64,000 nt of DNA, from contig SADC01001282.1 of the NCBI GenBank assembly GCA_004194705.1, forward strand, positions 744,001 to 808,000, in the 5' to 3' direction. Positions 1 to 10,639 of this stretch are shown here, piece by piece. The notes beneath the pieces are model-generated. The model searched no databases. It was given only the letters and a program-made list of their open reading frames with translations, and was not told the origin of the DNA. The number at the start of each line of letters is the position of its first letter. Within the stretch, counting starts at the first letter, position 1. This DNA is from Ditylenchus dipsaci. Its lineage: Eukaryota; Nematoda; Chromadorea; Rhabditida; Anguinidae. Position numbers and translations under genes: made by a program.

Positions 1-96
1 AAAAGTATTACACAGACGTCCGCAAAGTTTCAAAATTTTATTTGTGTAACTGAACGAAAAACGATACAGAACAGACAACATACAAATAACTCTTAC

Positions 97-3000
97 TCAT
101 CTACGGTATCTGAGGCGCTTGAAGAAGAACCAGAGTTGCATAACCTGCGAAAAAATTATTAAATAATGACATATTTTTAATAAAAGAGTCAAAAAAATGG
201 CGTAGGGGCCACAGTGTTTCAAAATTCGAATTTTAGTATGTTAGGAAAATTTGGCGCCAAATAAAAAAATGGCAAAATTTTCAAAAATGGTCGATTTCAG
301 ACTATTTTTTATTTCGTGTTCCTCATCGAATTTTTTTCTCTTTAGCCTTTGCATATTTATAGCCAAAATATTCCTTACACTAAGGGCTTTCGAATAAGCC
401 ATCACTTGCCCATAAAACATGCAAAATTTAAAAGCTATAATTGATTTCTGTGAAAATTTCCAAGAATTTTTTTTCATCTAGTTGACTCGATTGAGATTCT
501 AGCACTATTTTTTTGTCGAGGTTTCCTGAAACGCAACTGGAGGCTCGATAGAGGAGTGAATTTGCTGCATTTTGGTACCAAGTACGTATACAAAAATGCA
601 AATTTTGGGTGTTTTATGCAAAAGTTAGATGGAAAACGCAAAAACCGCTATTTTTACTCGAAAAAAGGGCAGTCGTTTGCTTAAGACGGTCTCTAGTTTT
701 TAAAATAACATTTTTATGAAAATCGGCTCAACTTTTCGAGTAGCTGAATGTATGGGCTACGTTTTGGTGTATAGAAAAGCTCTAAAAATGCAAATTTGGA
801 GCATCTCATGCAAAAATAAATTCTTCGTTTTTTAGAGCTAAAGATGGTCATCACCAGAAGAATGTGCTCCAAGCCAGATGGTTCGTCTTTATCTGAAATT
901 CGTGCAGCCGCAGTCAAGAAAAGATGGGGAAAGGAAAGGCTGAAGAAGCAGAAACTAGATGAAGCCAAAATTCAAGCTGCCAAACGAGCAAACATGATGC
1001 GTAGAGCTCGTCTATGTAAGTAAACTTTTTGGTGGTTGTATTTTCCAATGTTTGCGAAATTTTGGAAACATCAATATTTTTGTAGCAAAATTGCAGTCAA
1101 AACAAGCTCGAGATGATGCCAAAGCCAAAGCCATCCTCTCAGTTAAACAGTCGCGTGGCAATTGGATGCGCAGCTTCAGTAAGTCTTTCTGTGAAATTCT
1201 CAGGCCCTTTAACCACATGTACCACACCCTCTAACCCATATTCATTTTAGACCGTATGTGCCGGAGCTGCTGAATCGTGTAACTGCCATTCAGCTGGAGC
1301 TTGTCGTCAAGTATTACGCATCAATTGGCCAGCAGACTCTGATTGAATTGTTTGGCTTCCTTGGAAATGATGGCCAGCCGATGCAGAACAGCGAAGACTG
1401 TGTTCCTTCACTTCTTGAGAAATGTGGATGGGGAAGCGATGCAGATGGCTTCGTATTTCAGTGCCAATCTACTAAGTTCCAGGAGACGATTTCTTCATTG
1501 ATTGATCCAAGTTTTGGCAAGATTGAAAATCAGTGGACTCAGAGCAAAGATTTCTCAAGTGTTGGAGGCGACAATAATCTCAGTAAGGGTGTAATCGAGA
1601 GCCTCAAGTCACTGGTCACTTCTAGCAATTTCTTTGACGCAAGTTAATTTCGTTTTGCAATCATTTTGCTTTGCAAGTATTGTTGTTTATTACGAATAAA
1701 ATTTGTTCCTATTCATGTAAAATTAATATGTTTCGTTGGAATTTTTCGGTGCGTGGTAGAGTGGGGTGTGAACTGCAACAGGTTTGCGGTTTGTGCTAAT
1801 GGGAGCGCTTTGTTCAGAATTTGCGCTGAACAAGAAAGGCGCAAAAAACTTCCGAAAAAATTCTTTTTTACAAATTTTTTTAGAAAGCCATTGATGGACA
1901 TTCCCAATTTTGAGTTGTTTTAGTTATTCGATTGTATCTTTATAATCGGAAATAATTTTGTGTCACTAAGGCTCTTATCAGTTGCAGAATTCAACAGGCT
2001 TTCAAATAAATAGTTAATTTAACATCAATTAATCGTGTGCCTACCTCATTTCACAATTATTTAGTGCTGGTGTATGACGCTCGATGAAGAAGTTGGTATG
2101 ATCCATTAAAAGTAATGTTCCTAATGCACCGATCTTGCACATTTGTTATCCGTTATATTCATTTCAATAAAAAGTTTACTTTAAACATTTGACTTTCTCG
2201 ATATCTTTTGCATTTGAGTGATTTTATGGCGAAATTTGACGCTGCACCACCTTCGTGTATGGTGTGCTATGTGTTATAGAAAGTTAAGATGGTGTAATTC
2301 TGTTTCTAAAAGTTCATATTTTGCTATAAAAAATTACAGGGAAAAAGCAAAAAAAGAAAAAAACCAATAAATTCCGAAAAAGATACTTTCAAAAATCTTG
2401 GCGTTTTGTCTAAAAATGAACCAAATAGATTTTTGTGTTTTGAAACACTGTGGGGCGTTTCCCTCCTTTGGACATTTTTGGCGTTCTGCCCTATGTTCTG
2501 TTTTAGCCACTTACCGTATTTCCTCTAATAGAAGCCCATGGGCTTTTATTTTTCAACCTCTCAAAAATCTTGAAATTGTCAATCAAAAATGACCTTAACT
2601 CCGAAACCTTAGTCAAAAAATAGGGCGGTGGGCTTCTATTAGAGCATGGGCTTATATTAGAGGAAGTACGGTAGGCCTCATTTTGTTAACTTAGGCTCAG
2701 GCTCTAGGCTGATTGTAGACCAGCGCATGTTAGCCTGGACTAAACAAGGTCTTACAAACAACAAAAAGATTTGAATAAAGGCCTAAGTGGCTAAAACAGG
2801 ACATAGGGCAGAACGCCAAAAATGTCCACAAGGGGGTAAACACTGCGCACCGAAAGAACAAATCGCGCACAAAAGCATACCCCATTCTGGAATTGACACT
2901 TATAACCGTGCTTGTGGTTTATTTCCCACTCTCGATTCACTATTTTGAAAGCAATGTCCTGAAATACACGCGTTTATACCTCATAATAAAGTCTGAAAAT

Positions 3001-6000
3001 ATCAACCTCATATGGTGCCCCACCCTTGAATCGCAAAATAGCGAAGTCTGGATCCTCACATTCGGTCAGTTTAAACGTCGGCGTATTCGACTCATCCAAC
3101 AAATCAGGATAGAAAATCTAAAATAATAATTTTAAATGTAAATCTAAGTTTGTTAACTAGTTTACATTGAAACGGTAGCCTTGAACGATTTTGGGAGGCG
3201 GATTGTCAATATCATAATGTGTCTGCAAGAAAATTTGTTGATTAAACTTAAAATTTGAACTCAAAACCCAAATGCCCGAAACTGACGTACCTGATTGTAC
3301 TTGTTCCTAATAACATATCACGCGTTTTAACTCCTCTCGAATAATTAAATATTAAACCAACCAGTCAAATCCAGTGTGAACACGATTAAAGTAACGCGGT
3401 TTTCTTGGACGGTACTTGTCTGACCACAGGTAACTTTGACGCTCCAACTGCTCCTCATCGGTGAATGCTGTTTCATCCTTGTCCATCCCATGCTGCGCTA
3501 TTTCCATCATTTGCGCCTCCTGAGCCTGAAAAATATGTGAGGTAGGTCTACTAGACAATAAAAGGAAAGAAAAACACTAACAGACAAAGTATCAGCAGTT
3601 AAATGCGTACTCTTTACACGCATGCGTTTAAGTTTGACATCATCCTCATTCTGATCCAGTATTTCAATTCCAGGCATAGCTTGGTCTTCATTTCCGTAAC
3701 GTGGACTATATCTTCCTTCAGCAAACATCTGTAGAGTAAAGAATTCCAACTGATTTGGATCAAGCATCCTACGAATGGACCGATATTAATGCTTAAACGT
3801 AATAAAAGTTTGAAAAAAAAAACACTTACAGCCACTTCTGCTCTTTGGCTTCGTCATCCAGGTTCTCTAGGTCCGGAACACCAAATGGAAGGACAATTGT
3901 AGAATGCATTTTGATTTCCTAAAAAATTCTAAAGATGAATTTCTAAAAGGCTTTTAAAAACTTACAGCCTCAAGATCTTCCGTCCTCTTTACATCCTCTT
4001 TGATGTCCATCTGCTCTGCGTAATCAACGGCTTTGGATGTAGAGGGAATTTGCTGACTAGGAAATTCCTGCTTCTCATGTTCTTTCATTTCACGGCTTTG
4101 TTCCTCACGAATCTTCTTTAAACGGGTTTTTAACATCATCGAATGCAGTTCCTTTAGTCTTTGTTTAGCCATAAATGGACGCAGCTCTTCCATCAGAGAT
4201 TCCCAGTAACCAACCTGCAAAAAGTCATGTTGACGACCAATAAATCGAACGATGAACAATTCATAGGGACAACTCACATCTGTTCCTCGCCCCGCATTTG
4301 AAATTTTCAATTGAATTTGACTGCTCAGCTGATCGAGTTCATCGTAGTTTTTACTCTAAAGTGTTTAAAAGGGTGTCCCAAGTAATATGCCCACTTTCAA
4401 ACGTCCATAACTTTTTTTAGATCGAATTCCGAAAATCTGTAAATGCAGATTGACTCAGTTTTTTATGGCAATTTGTTTAGTATTTAAAGTCAAAAACACG
4501 ATTTTTGATTGGTCCCTCTGCGTTTTGGGTCTTACCCATCCAGAGGCCATCCGTAGACCAGGACCCAGAGCACAGGGACCAAGCAAAAATCGTTTCGCCA
4601 TAAAAATCAATTGCCATAAAAAACTGAGTCGATCTCCGTTTACAGATTTTCGAAATTCGATCTACAGACAAACTTCTCTATAAGCTACACCTCGGGACCG
4701 ATCCTAGATGTAGCTTATAGAGAGGCGTAGCTTATAGAGAAGTTTGACTGTAGAAAAAGTTACGGACGTTTGAAAGTGGGCATATATCCTGGGACACCCT
4801 GTAAAATTATATTACTGGTTCCAATTAGGCGTCATCCAAAAAAACTCAACACTTTTTCCTAGACCAGTCAAAAATTGTTTCCGACTCAACAATAACTGTG
4901 CAAATCAAACTGCATACCTTGAAAACCTTTTGCACGTCGTCCTGAATTGTAGAATGCACATTTTCGGACTTTCTTCTCTCAATCTTTTTGAGTTCGCTCT
5001 GGGCAATCGCTGTAATATCATTCCAAAAGTTGTCATTTTTCCTCCCATCCAGCACTTTGTAAACCTGTAAAAAATAACAAAGTACCGTAAATCTTCTAAT
5101 TAAAGCCCATGGGCTTATATTAGAAGATTTCCGGAGATTTTTCATTTGTGGCATTGTGTTTTTAGCCAGGAAAACCACAACATTCTCGGGCTTACGACCA
5201 CTCAAAATATAGCCCTGTTCCTTAGCTACATTTTGAGTGGCTGTATGCCTGAAAATGATTGATTTTTCATAGCTTAAAACACAATGCCACAAGTGACTTC
5301 AGGGGGTCACGTCTTCTAATATAAGCCCATGGGCTTTAATTAGAAGATTTACGGTAACCCTTCAAGCTCAAAGCAACACCCACTTTAATGTCAGCCACGA
5401 GGTCATCTAAATCTTCTGCCGAAGAGCCTTTAAGTAAGCCAGCGGATCCTCCAACTCGAATTCACCATCATCTTCACCAGTATAAGCTATATATCTGTAA
5501 AAGTGCATACTTTTATACCATCTTACTGAAATAGAAAGAAAAATATATACCTGGCCAAAAGATCAACTGGCTTAGCCCTTCCTTCACGAATTCTCAGTTT
5601 GCTCCTGACCTAATACGATCTGATTATAAATTTGTAAACATTTGGTTTCGTAATCTGATTATCTCTACCTTGGCCTGATTCAAATGAAAATGATCCTCTG
5701 TTTTACGCCAATCGGAATGTTGCTTCATCTCTTGTTCTCGGTTTATCATTTCCATGTCTTCCTTCATCGACTAAACCACAAAAAAGTTAAATTCAAAAAT
5801 GGGCAACAAAAACACCAACCTGTCTTGCATCACGATTTCTCTTCAGCTCTTCCATTTCGGCCACATTGCGAACAATACGATCTCGGCTCCTAAAAAATTT
5901 GATGCAAATTTAATGGTCCAGCATCAAATAGTTCAAAACTTAAAAAATTATAAACTCACATTTTCTCTATTTGCTTCTTGGAAAGATTGCTCTTCCCTTC

Positions 6001-6842
6001 GGTTTGTAGCTTCTTGTTCCAAACAAAAACGTCAGTCAGATTGTTGTCATTGAAAGGATTGTTCGTGTCGGTATAAGGAATGGTTTCAGGCAGCACATTT
6101 TGGATCAGCGCTTTGCGTTTCTCATCCTGAATTAATTAGGTTAGTTCAATTCAGTTGCCATGCAGTCAATCACAGTGAGTACAGGGCGTCCCGGGAATTT
6201 TGAAACACTTTCAACGGTCATAACTTTTTCATACGTCGATTTTTTGAAATTCTGTAAACACAGATCGGCTTAGCTCGCACTACTAATTTTTCAGTATACA
6301 TATTGTTAAATATCTACCATTTTGCTTGGTCCCCCTGTGATTTTGGTCCTGGTGCCTGGATGGTGTCTGCATGGTCTCTGGATAGGCAAGGCATAAACCA
6401 CAGGGGAACAAAGCGAAAATCGCGTTTTAAAGTATGTGCAAAAAAAATTGCTAGAGCAAGGTGAGCCGACCTGCGTTTACAGAACTTACAAAATCGACGT
6501 ATGCAAAAAGCTATGACCGTTTAAAGTGTTTCAAAAATTTTGAGACACCTTGTAGTTCGATGGTTCAAAGAAAATGCTTACCTTCTGCAATTTTTTGGCA
6601 ATCCTACGAGCTCGCTTTTCTTCCGGCGTCTCACGCTCCTTCATTTTTCGCTTTTCCGCCTCTATTAGTTTTTGTTTGTTGATACGAATTTGCTCCAGCC
6701 TTTGGTCAAATGAACTGCTGCTCAATGCCACCACTTCATCAGAACTTGAAGAAGACGCCCGTTTCTTATGCTTTTTACTGATTTTGTGATGCCTTTTGCT
6801 CTCATGTTTGCTTCTAGATCTGCTACGGCTGCGCTTACCCAT
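97..6842 (-). CDS. CACTN: Cactin, 17 exons
   Basis: Cactin is a conserved nuclear protein tied to pre-mRNA splicing and to Cactus/NF-kB control. Exons read as complement(97-144, 2881-2958, 3007-3117, 3166-3222, 3291-3306, 3362-3525, 3582-3767, 3830-3918, 3966-4214, 4278-4355, 4918-5064, 5384-5494, 5551-5609, 5669-5770, 5820-5889, 5960-6126, 6582-6842). The start MGKRSRSRSRSKHES opens an RS-rich, basic N-terminus. The middle holds IREGRAKPVDLLAR and VGYWESLMEELRPFMAKQR. The C-terminal cactin domain reads YLWSDKYRPRKPRYFNRVHTG, then NPPPKIVQGYRFN, IFYPDLLDESNTP, DIAFKIVNREWE, ending QLWFFFKRLRYRR. The last 48-bp exon is 2.7 kb from its neighbour and the phase fits. One exon is 16 bp. Exon 5384-5494 needs one extra G near 5433 to stay in frame. 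Introns hold MITEs (4367-4803, 5085-5354, 6179-6556). Confidence 0.9.
247..840. repeat. Dispersed repeat copy A (pair with 8799-9390)
   Basis: About 590 bp upstream of the nested PCI gene align, with many substitutions, to 8799-9390 upstream of the P1 gene. Shared anchors include GGGCTTTCGAATAAGCCATC, a stretch around TTTTTTTGTCGA, and AACGGTCTCTAGTTTTTAAA. No coding potential was recognised. It may be an old duplication or part of a mobile element. Confidence 0.7.
844..1647 (+). CDS. PCI-domain protein, CSN8/PSD8/eIF3K-like, nested in cactin intron
   Basis: Three plus-strand exons lie inside the last cactin intron: 844-1014, 1086-1178 and 1251-1647. The third encodes VPELLNRVTAIQLELVVKYY, then a segment ending LLEKCGWGSDADGFVFQCQ. 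This follows the layout of the C-terminal PCI half of the CSN8/PSD8/eIF3K family (helix, YxxI, then a GW-containing winged-helix strand). I cannot choose between COP9 signalosome subunit 8 and eIF3k. Exons 1 and 2 give a Lys/Arg/Ala-rich helix (AKRANMMRRARL, KQARDDAKAKAILSVKQS) unlike the family N-terminus, so they may be mis-joined. Exons 2 and 3 are off by one base; a lost G at the donor (CAGTAAGT instead of CAGGTAAGT) would restore frame. AATAAA is at about 1695. Confidence 0.45.
1650..2467. other. Non-coding stretch inside the cactin intron
   Basis: After the nested gene's polyadenylation signal this stretch shows no convincing exon, RNA gene or inverted repeat. A second AATAAA is near 2167. 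It ends at the inverted-repeat element at 2468. Confidence 0.4.
2468..2832. mobile_element. Foldback element with a TA-flanked MITE inserted in its left arm
   Basis: Arms around 2468-2512 and 2781-2832 are inverted copies, sharing GGACATTTTTGGCGTTCTGC and ending TTTTAGCCACTTA. The left arm is interrupted after its final TA by a 158-bp MITE (2514-2671, ends CCGTA/TACGG). The intact right arm reads CCACTTAGGCCT, exactly the left arm without the MITE and with one TA. It lies in the last cactin intron. Confidence 0.8.
2514..2671. mobile_element. CCGTATTTCC-type MITE, TA duplication
   Basis: Left end CCGTATTTCCTCTAATAGAA and right end (reverse complement) CCGTACTTCCTCTAATATAA, flanked by TA on both sides (2512-2513, 2672-2673). 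It belongs to the family also seen at 5085, 13875, 26922, 42240, 52285, 55797 and 62936. Confidence 0.85.
4367..4803. mobile_element. Mariner-like palindromic MITE in cactin intron
   Basis: Ends read AAGGGTGTCCCAAGTAATAT and, inverted, CAGGGTGTCCCAGGATATAT. Long inverted arms share a stretch around CCCACTTTCAAACGTCC. Ends of the type CAGGGTGTCCC are typical of some mariner-like elements. A Tigger-like MITE (4665-4750) is nested in the right arm. Confidence 0.75.
4665..4750. mobile_element. 86-bp pogo/Tigger-like MITE nested in another MITE
   Basis: Ends CAGACAAACTTCTCTATAAG and, inverted, CAGTCAAACTTCTCTATAAG, flanked by TA. It contains the internal CTCGGGACCG block found in larger relatives at 8060, 27109 and 53869. 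Confidence 0.8.
5085..5354. mobile_element. CCGTAAATC-type MITE in cactin intron
   Basis: Both ends read CCGTAAATCTTCTAATTAAA when the right end is inverted: identical to each other but different from other family members. TA flanks at 5083-5084 and 5355-5356. The inner part carries further palindromes around AAGCCCATGGGCTT. Confidence 0.85.
6179..6556. mobile_element. Mariner-like palindromic MITE in first cactin intron
   Basis: Ends TACAGGGCGTCCCGGGAATT and, inverted, TACAAGGTGTCTCAAAATTT. Arms of about 100 bp include ACGGTCATA and ATACGTCGATTTT. Same style as 4367-4803. Confidence 0.75.
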
Positions 6843-6887
6843 ATTTTGCTAATTTCTAAAAGATGTAGACTTTAAAGACAGGATAGC

Positions 6888-7249
6888 GAAAATTTGGCGC
6901 TACTCGGTTTTACCCCTCCCAAAAACAGCCACTCGGTTATACCTAAGGTTGTATAATTCTCCGAAAAAATAAAAATCGGAGAATTCTCCGAGAATTCTCT
7001 TGAGTATATGGAGGATTTAATTAGGAAAAACTGGAAATTCCGGAGAATTGTGCAACCTTATTTTTACCCCTCCTAATAATTTCAGGCTTATCTTTTAGGC
7101 ATTGCCCTTAGGCTTAGGCTCAGGGCCAAAGCATTACTAATTCCAGCTTTATTTAAAAAAAGGCATGGTCTAGGTAGTCCTAAAAATTATTAGGAGGGGT
7201 AAAACCGAGTAGCTTTTTTGGGAGGGTTATAAACGAGTAGCGTCAGAAA
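6888..7249. mobile_element. GGCGCTAC-type foldback element
   Basis: Left arm starts GGCGCTACTCGGTTTTACCC; the right arm inverted starts GACGCTACTCGTTTATAACC. Inside are CTACTCGG and TACCCCTCC blocks in both orientations. It lies about 45 bp upstream of the cactin start and may hold part of its upstream region. Relatives: 22346, 45032, 58061. Confidence 0.65.
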
Positions 7250-7299
7250 TTTTAAGACTAGATAATGCAAAAATTAATGACACGGATAGGGTTGTCAAA

Positions 7300-7555
7300 C
7301 GTTCGAAATTTTCGAACGTTCGATTCGACGATCGTTCGAAGTTTGAAATTTTCGAACGTTCGGTTCGATTCGAAGTTCGAGTTTAAAATTTTCGAAAGAA
7401 AGTTCGGTTTGAAGTTTGAGTTTGAAAATTTTCGAACGAAAGTTCGGTTCGAAGTTCGGGTTCGAAAATTTTCGAACGTCTGGTTTGATTTGATGTTTCA
7501 ATTTGAAAATTTTCGAATGTTCGATTTGAAAATTTTGGCTTTTTTTTAAATTTGA
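7300..7555. repeat. Degenerate TTCGAACGTTCG-type tandem array
   Basis: Repeated units around TTCGAAATTTTCGAACGTTC and GTTCGGTTCGAAGTTCGAG form a degenerate, partly palindromic array. A shorter array of the same word lies at 10450-10555, on the other side of the Mutator-like element 7610-10389. The two probably belong to one older element into which the latter inserted. Confidence 0.6.
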
Positions 7556-7778
7556 ACTTCTAAACGAGCCCAACCCATTTTTTTGATGCTTTTTTATGAT
7601 GCTGCGCATGGGAAACGGTAAATTCGCCCACAGTAAATTCGCCCACAGTAAATTCGCCCACGGTAAATTCGCCCACAGGTAAATTCGCCCACAGGTAAAT
7701 TCGCCCACAGGTAAATTCGCCCACAGGTAAATTCGCCCACAAAAGTTGTCCCGATACGAAATGTTTTGTTACTGCTCG

Positions 7779-8760
7779 GTCCACACTTTTGAAATTCATG
7801 CGTTTTAGAGGAGGCCAACCCTATTCAGCATGTCTGAGTTAGTCCAGAAAACAGGTTTTAGAATGTGAAAAACGTAAAAGAAAAATTCGCACCAAGTGGA
7901 CGACCACTTGGTTTCAATGGTGTAAATTACAACTTCGGTACTGCCAACTGAGTACTATGACTAAGATACCACTGCCTAGAAACTGTATTCCTCTACTACC
8001 CAAGTACCACTTTCTAACCACTTCCACCTAAGTACCGATAGCTTGTCGATAACTTGGTACAGTCGACGCTCGATATAACGTCACTCAAGGGACCGGCCAA
8101 AATGGGACGTTATATCGAACGGACGTTATATCGAGCGTTCATTTGACTAAATTTTAGTCAAAGCTGACCAAATTCGTGATTTTTTTGGGACGTTATATCG
8201 AGCGGGACGTTATATCGGGGAGTCGTTATATCGAGCGTCGACTGTATAACCACCTGGATACCACTTTCTTGGTACTACCACCTCAGAACCACTTTCCTGT
8301 TTCTACCACCTCCATGCACCTGGATACCCTACGGGATACGAAACTACTCCAAAACTAGGCTTCCTGTAGGTTTTTAAATCTTTTCTATAATACAACTTAA
8401 GGTAAAACCTGTTAAAACCAAAGGTAAAACCAAAACCTGTTTTCTGGACTAACTCGGACATGCAGAAGGCGGTTTGATAATAGTAAAATTAGTTTTCTCT
8501 GGTATTTTTGAGTATTGGAAAATAATTGATTTTAAGGAAATCAATTATTGCACAAAACTCGTAAAATACCCGAGAAAACGGCATTTCGCCACTGTCAAAC
8601 CATCTTCAGCATGTCCAAGTTGGTCCAGAAAACAGATTTTGGAACATGAAAAACGTAAAAATTGCACCGAGTGGACGACCACTTGGTTTGGTTGATTCAG
8701 ACTAAAAAATTTAAATTCCCGCAAAATTTTTCAAAATGCGTGAATTTCAAAAGTGTGGAC
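7779..8760. mobile_element. Foldback element inserted in the left arm of the Pack-MULE
   Basis: Ends GTCCACACTTTTGAAATTCA and, inverted, GTCCACACTTTTGAAATTCA. Inverted inner segments carry TCCAGAAAACAG and GACGACCACTTGG. A related copy lies near 35105-35440. It contains a Tigger-like MITE (8060-8244) and degenerate runs of ACCACCT/GTACCAC words. Confidence 0.75.
8060..8244. mobile_element. pogo/Tigger-like MITE
   Basis: Ends CAGTCGACGCTCGATATAAC on both sides when inverted, flanked by TA. The word GACGTTATATCGAGCG is repeated several times inside, and a CAAGGGACCGG block is present. Confidence 0.85.
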
Positions 8761-8798
8761 TACACACCCCCCAAAATTCAAAATCATAATCACTTTCG

Positions 8799-9390
8799 AA
8801 ATTTCGCGCCAAACATAAAAATTCGAAAAATGGTCAATTTTGGACCCTAATTGTTTTGTATGTCAGATATGATTTTTTAAAACATTTTTTGTGAAATGCT
8901 GTTGACCAAAAAATTCCTCATACTCAGGGCTTTCGAATAAGCCATCACGTACCCACAAAACCTGAAGAATTTCAAAAGGACAATTTCGGTCTGTTAAAAA
9001 AGTTCAAACATTTTCTTTAACTGGTTGACTTTATGGAGACCCTAGATTATTTTTTTGTCGATTTATTCTCAAACAAAACCGGAGACTTGAGAGAGGAGTA
9101 AATTTTCTACATTATGGTACCAAGGAAGTATGCGAAAAATACAAATTTTGGGTGTCTCATACAAAAGTTAGACGGAGAACGCAAAAACCCCTATTTTTAC
9201 TCGGAAAAATGCCACTTGTTTGCTTTAAACGGTCTCTAGTTTTTAAAATTCTGACTTTACAAAAATCGGTCTGACTTTTCTGGTTCCTGAATGTACAGGC
9301 TACATTTTGGTACATGGATTGCATTAAAAAGACCGTGGTTTTGCATTTTTGTCCGTCGAATAAGTCATGAAACTTTTTTGCTATTTTAGG
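8799..9390. repeat. Dispersed repeat copy B (pair with 247-840)
   Basis: Diverged copy of the 590-bp segment found upstream of the nested PCI gene. Here it lies directly upstream of the P1 fragment, inside the Mutator-like element. Confidence 0.7.
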
Positions 9391-9438
9391 CAAGCCTGAT
9401 GGTTCAAACAAGACGTGCCGCTAAAGTGAATAACAAAG

Positions 9439-9801
9439 GACGACTGCAGCTCTCGCTCTTCAAGATGATTGTGTCGCCATTACCGGAGGCAAGATTCAGA
9501 TGATTCTCACGGCTGCTGATGTCACTGTCGAGCCGTTTTGGCCTGGTCTATGTGCAAAAACTCTCAATGGAGTTGATGTCAAGGTGGCTCTCCGATATCT
9601 TTGCAGTTAAATTATGTTCCAAATTTTCAGGATTTGGTCTCTAACATTGGATATGGTGTTGCAACTGCGCCTAGTGCTGCTTTCGCCGGTGATGGTTCCA
9701 AGCCTGAAGTCGCTGCCGCTCCTGCCAAGGAAGAGAAGAAGAAACAAGCGCCCAAGGAAACAAGTGAGGAAGAGGACATCGGATTCATCTTATTTGACTA
9801 A
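9439..9801 (+). pseudogene. RPLP1: 60S acidic ribosomal protein P1, 5'-truncated captured copy
   Basis: P1 sits on the ribosomal stalk with P0 and P2 and recruits elongation factors. Two exons are visible: about 9439-9583 (ALALQDDCVAITGGKIQM, then AADVTVEPFWPGLCAKTLNG) and 9631-9801 (DLVSNIGYGVATAPSAA, an Ala/Lys/Glu hinge, and the end EEEDIGFILFD), separated by a 47-bp intron. VEPFWPGL is the P1 hallmark. The usual first 10-14 residues (ELACxY region) were not found; in-frame stops lie just upstream. The tail has GFILFD in place of the usual GFGLFD. AATAAA at about 9848. It lies wholly inside a Mutator-like element and keeps its intron, so it looks like a DNA-level capture. The kept frame leaves open a still expressed gene with a distant first exon. 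Confidence 0.8.
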
Positions 9802-10639
9802 ATTCTGCCTTTAAAGTGCTCCTCTTCTTCTGTTGTTACATGTTACGAATAAATTTGCTTTTTTCTTAACGCTCTTATTTTCCACAAAAATGTAAACGGA
9901 TATTATAAGTCACAACGTTGGATGGTGAATAGAGATTAACGAAGGTTTTCATCATTAGGAAATAGACAGAATATCTTACAGAAAATTATTGGAAAATTTT
10001 GTGTAAGAAATGTTGTTTTGATTTTGATGTAGAAATTGATGTTAATGTCTATAAAACATTAGCTAAAATTGGTTCTAATTTTGAAAAGAAGTCAAGAAAA
10101 CATATCCATGTCTTCAAAAAACACGTAAAAAAGGCTATAGCGACAAAAAACTCTTTTGAATTTCTTGGCGTTTTGTTTATTTTAAAGTAATTATGATTTT
10201 GAATTTTGGGGGGGTGTGACTAAGCAGTAACAAAAAATTTCGTGTCGGGACAAATTTTGTGGGCGAATTTACCTGTGGGCGAATTTACCTGTGGGCGAAT
10301 TTACCTGTGGGCGAATTTACCTGTGGGCGAATTTACCGTGGGCGAATTTACTGTGGGCGAATTTACTGTGGGCGAATTTACCTAGAGCCGCTGCGCATAT
10401 TTTGGTCAAATCTTTTCGTGTTTCTAAGTTCTTACTGAAAGTATTTGGCACGAAATTCGATATATTTCGAGTAGAACGTTCGGTTCGAAACTCGAGTTCG
10501 AAAATTTTCGAACGAATGTTCGGTTCGAAGTTCGAGTTCGAAAATTTTCGAACTCGACCTTTTTTAGCGTTTCGGTCCGCATGACTGGGCAAAAAAGGTT
10601 CCCTATGCATTTGGATGCCCCCGAAAAGAGTAAAAAAGA

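Larger units (their letters stand above)
7610..10389. mobile_element. Mutator-like element carrying a ribosomal protein P1 fragment (Pack-MULE-like)
   Basis: The flanks are a perfect 9-bp direct repeat GCTGCGCAT (7601-7609 and 10390-10398), the duplication size typical of MULEs. Both ends begin GG and lead into inverted arrays of GTAAATTCGCCCAC (7618-7741; inverted at 10259-10381). The inverted repeat continues inward (TTGTCCCGATACGAA against TTGTCCCGACACGAA, TTTGTTACTGCT, CCCCCCAAAATTCAAAATCA). Another foldback element (7779-8760) has inserted in the left arm. The interior holds the P1 fragment and repeat copy B (8799-9390). No transposase was seen, so it is non-autonomous. Confidence 0.8.

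Noticed and set aside
2893..3126. Plus-strand 77-codon frame at 2.9-3.1 kb
   Set aside because: Shadow of cactin exons on the minus strand.
7560..7818. Frames rich in GEFTCGRIYLWANLP as a secreted repeat protein
   Set aside because: They come from the terminal array of the Pack-MULE and recur at 10291 in the opposite orientation.
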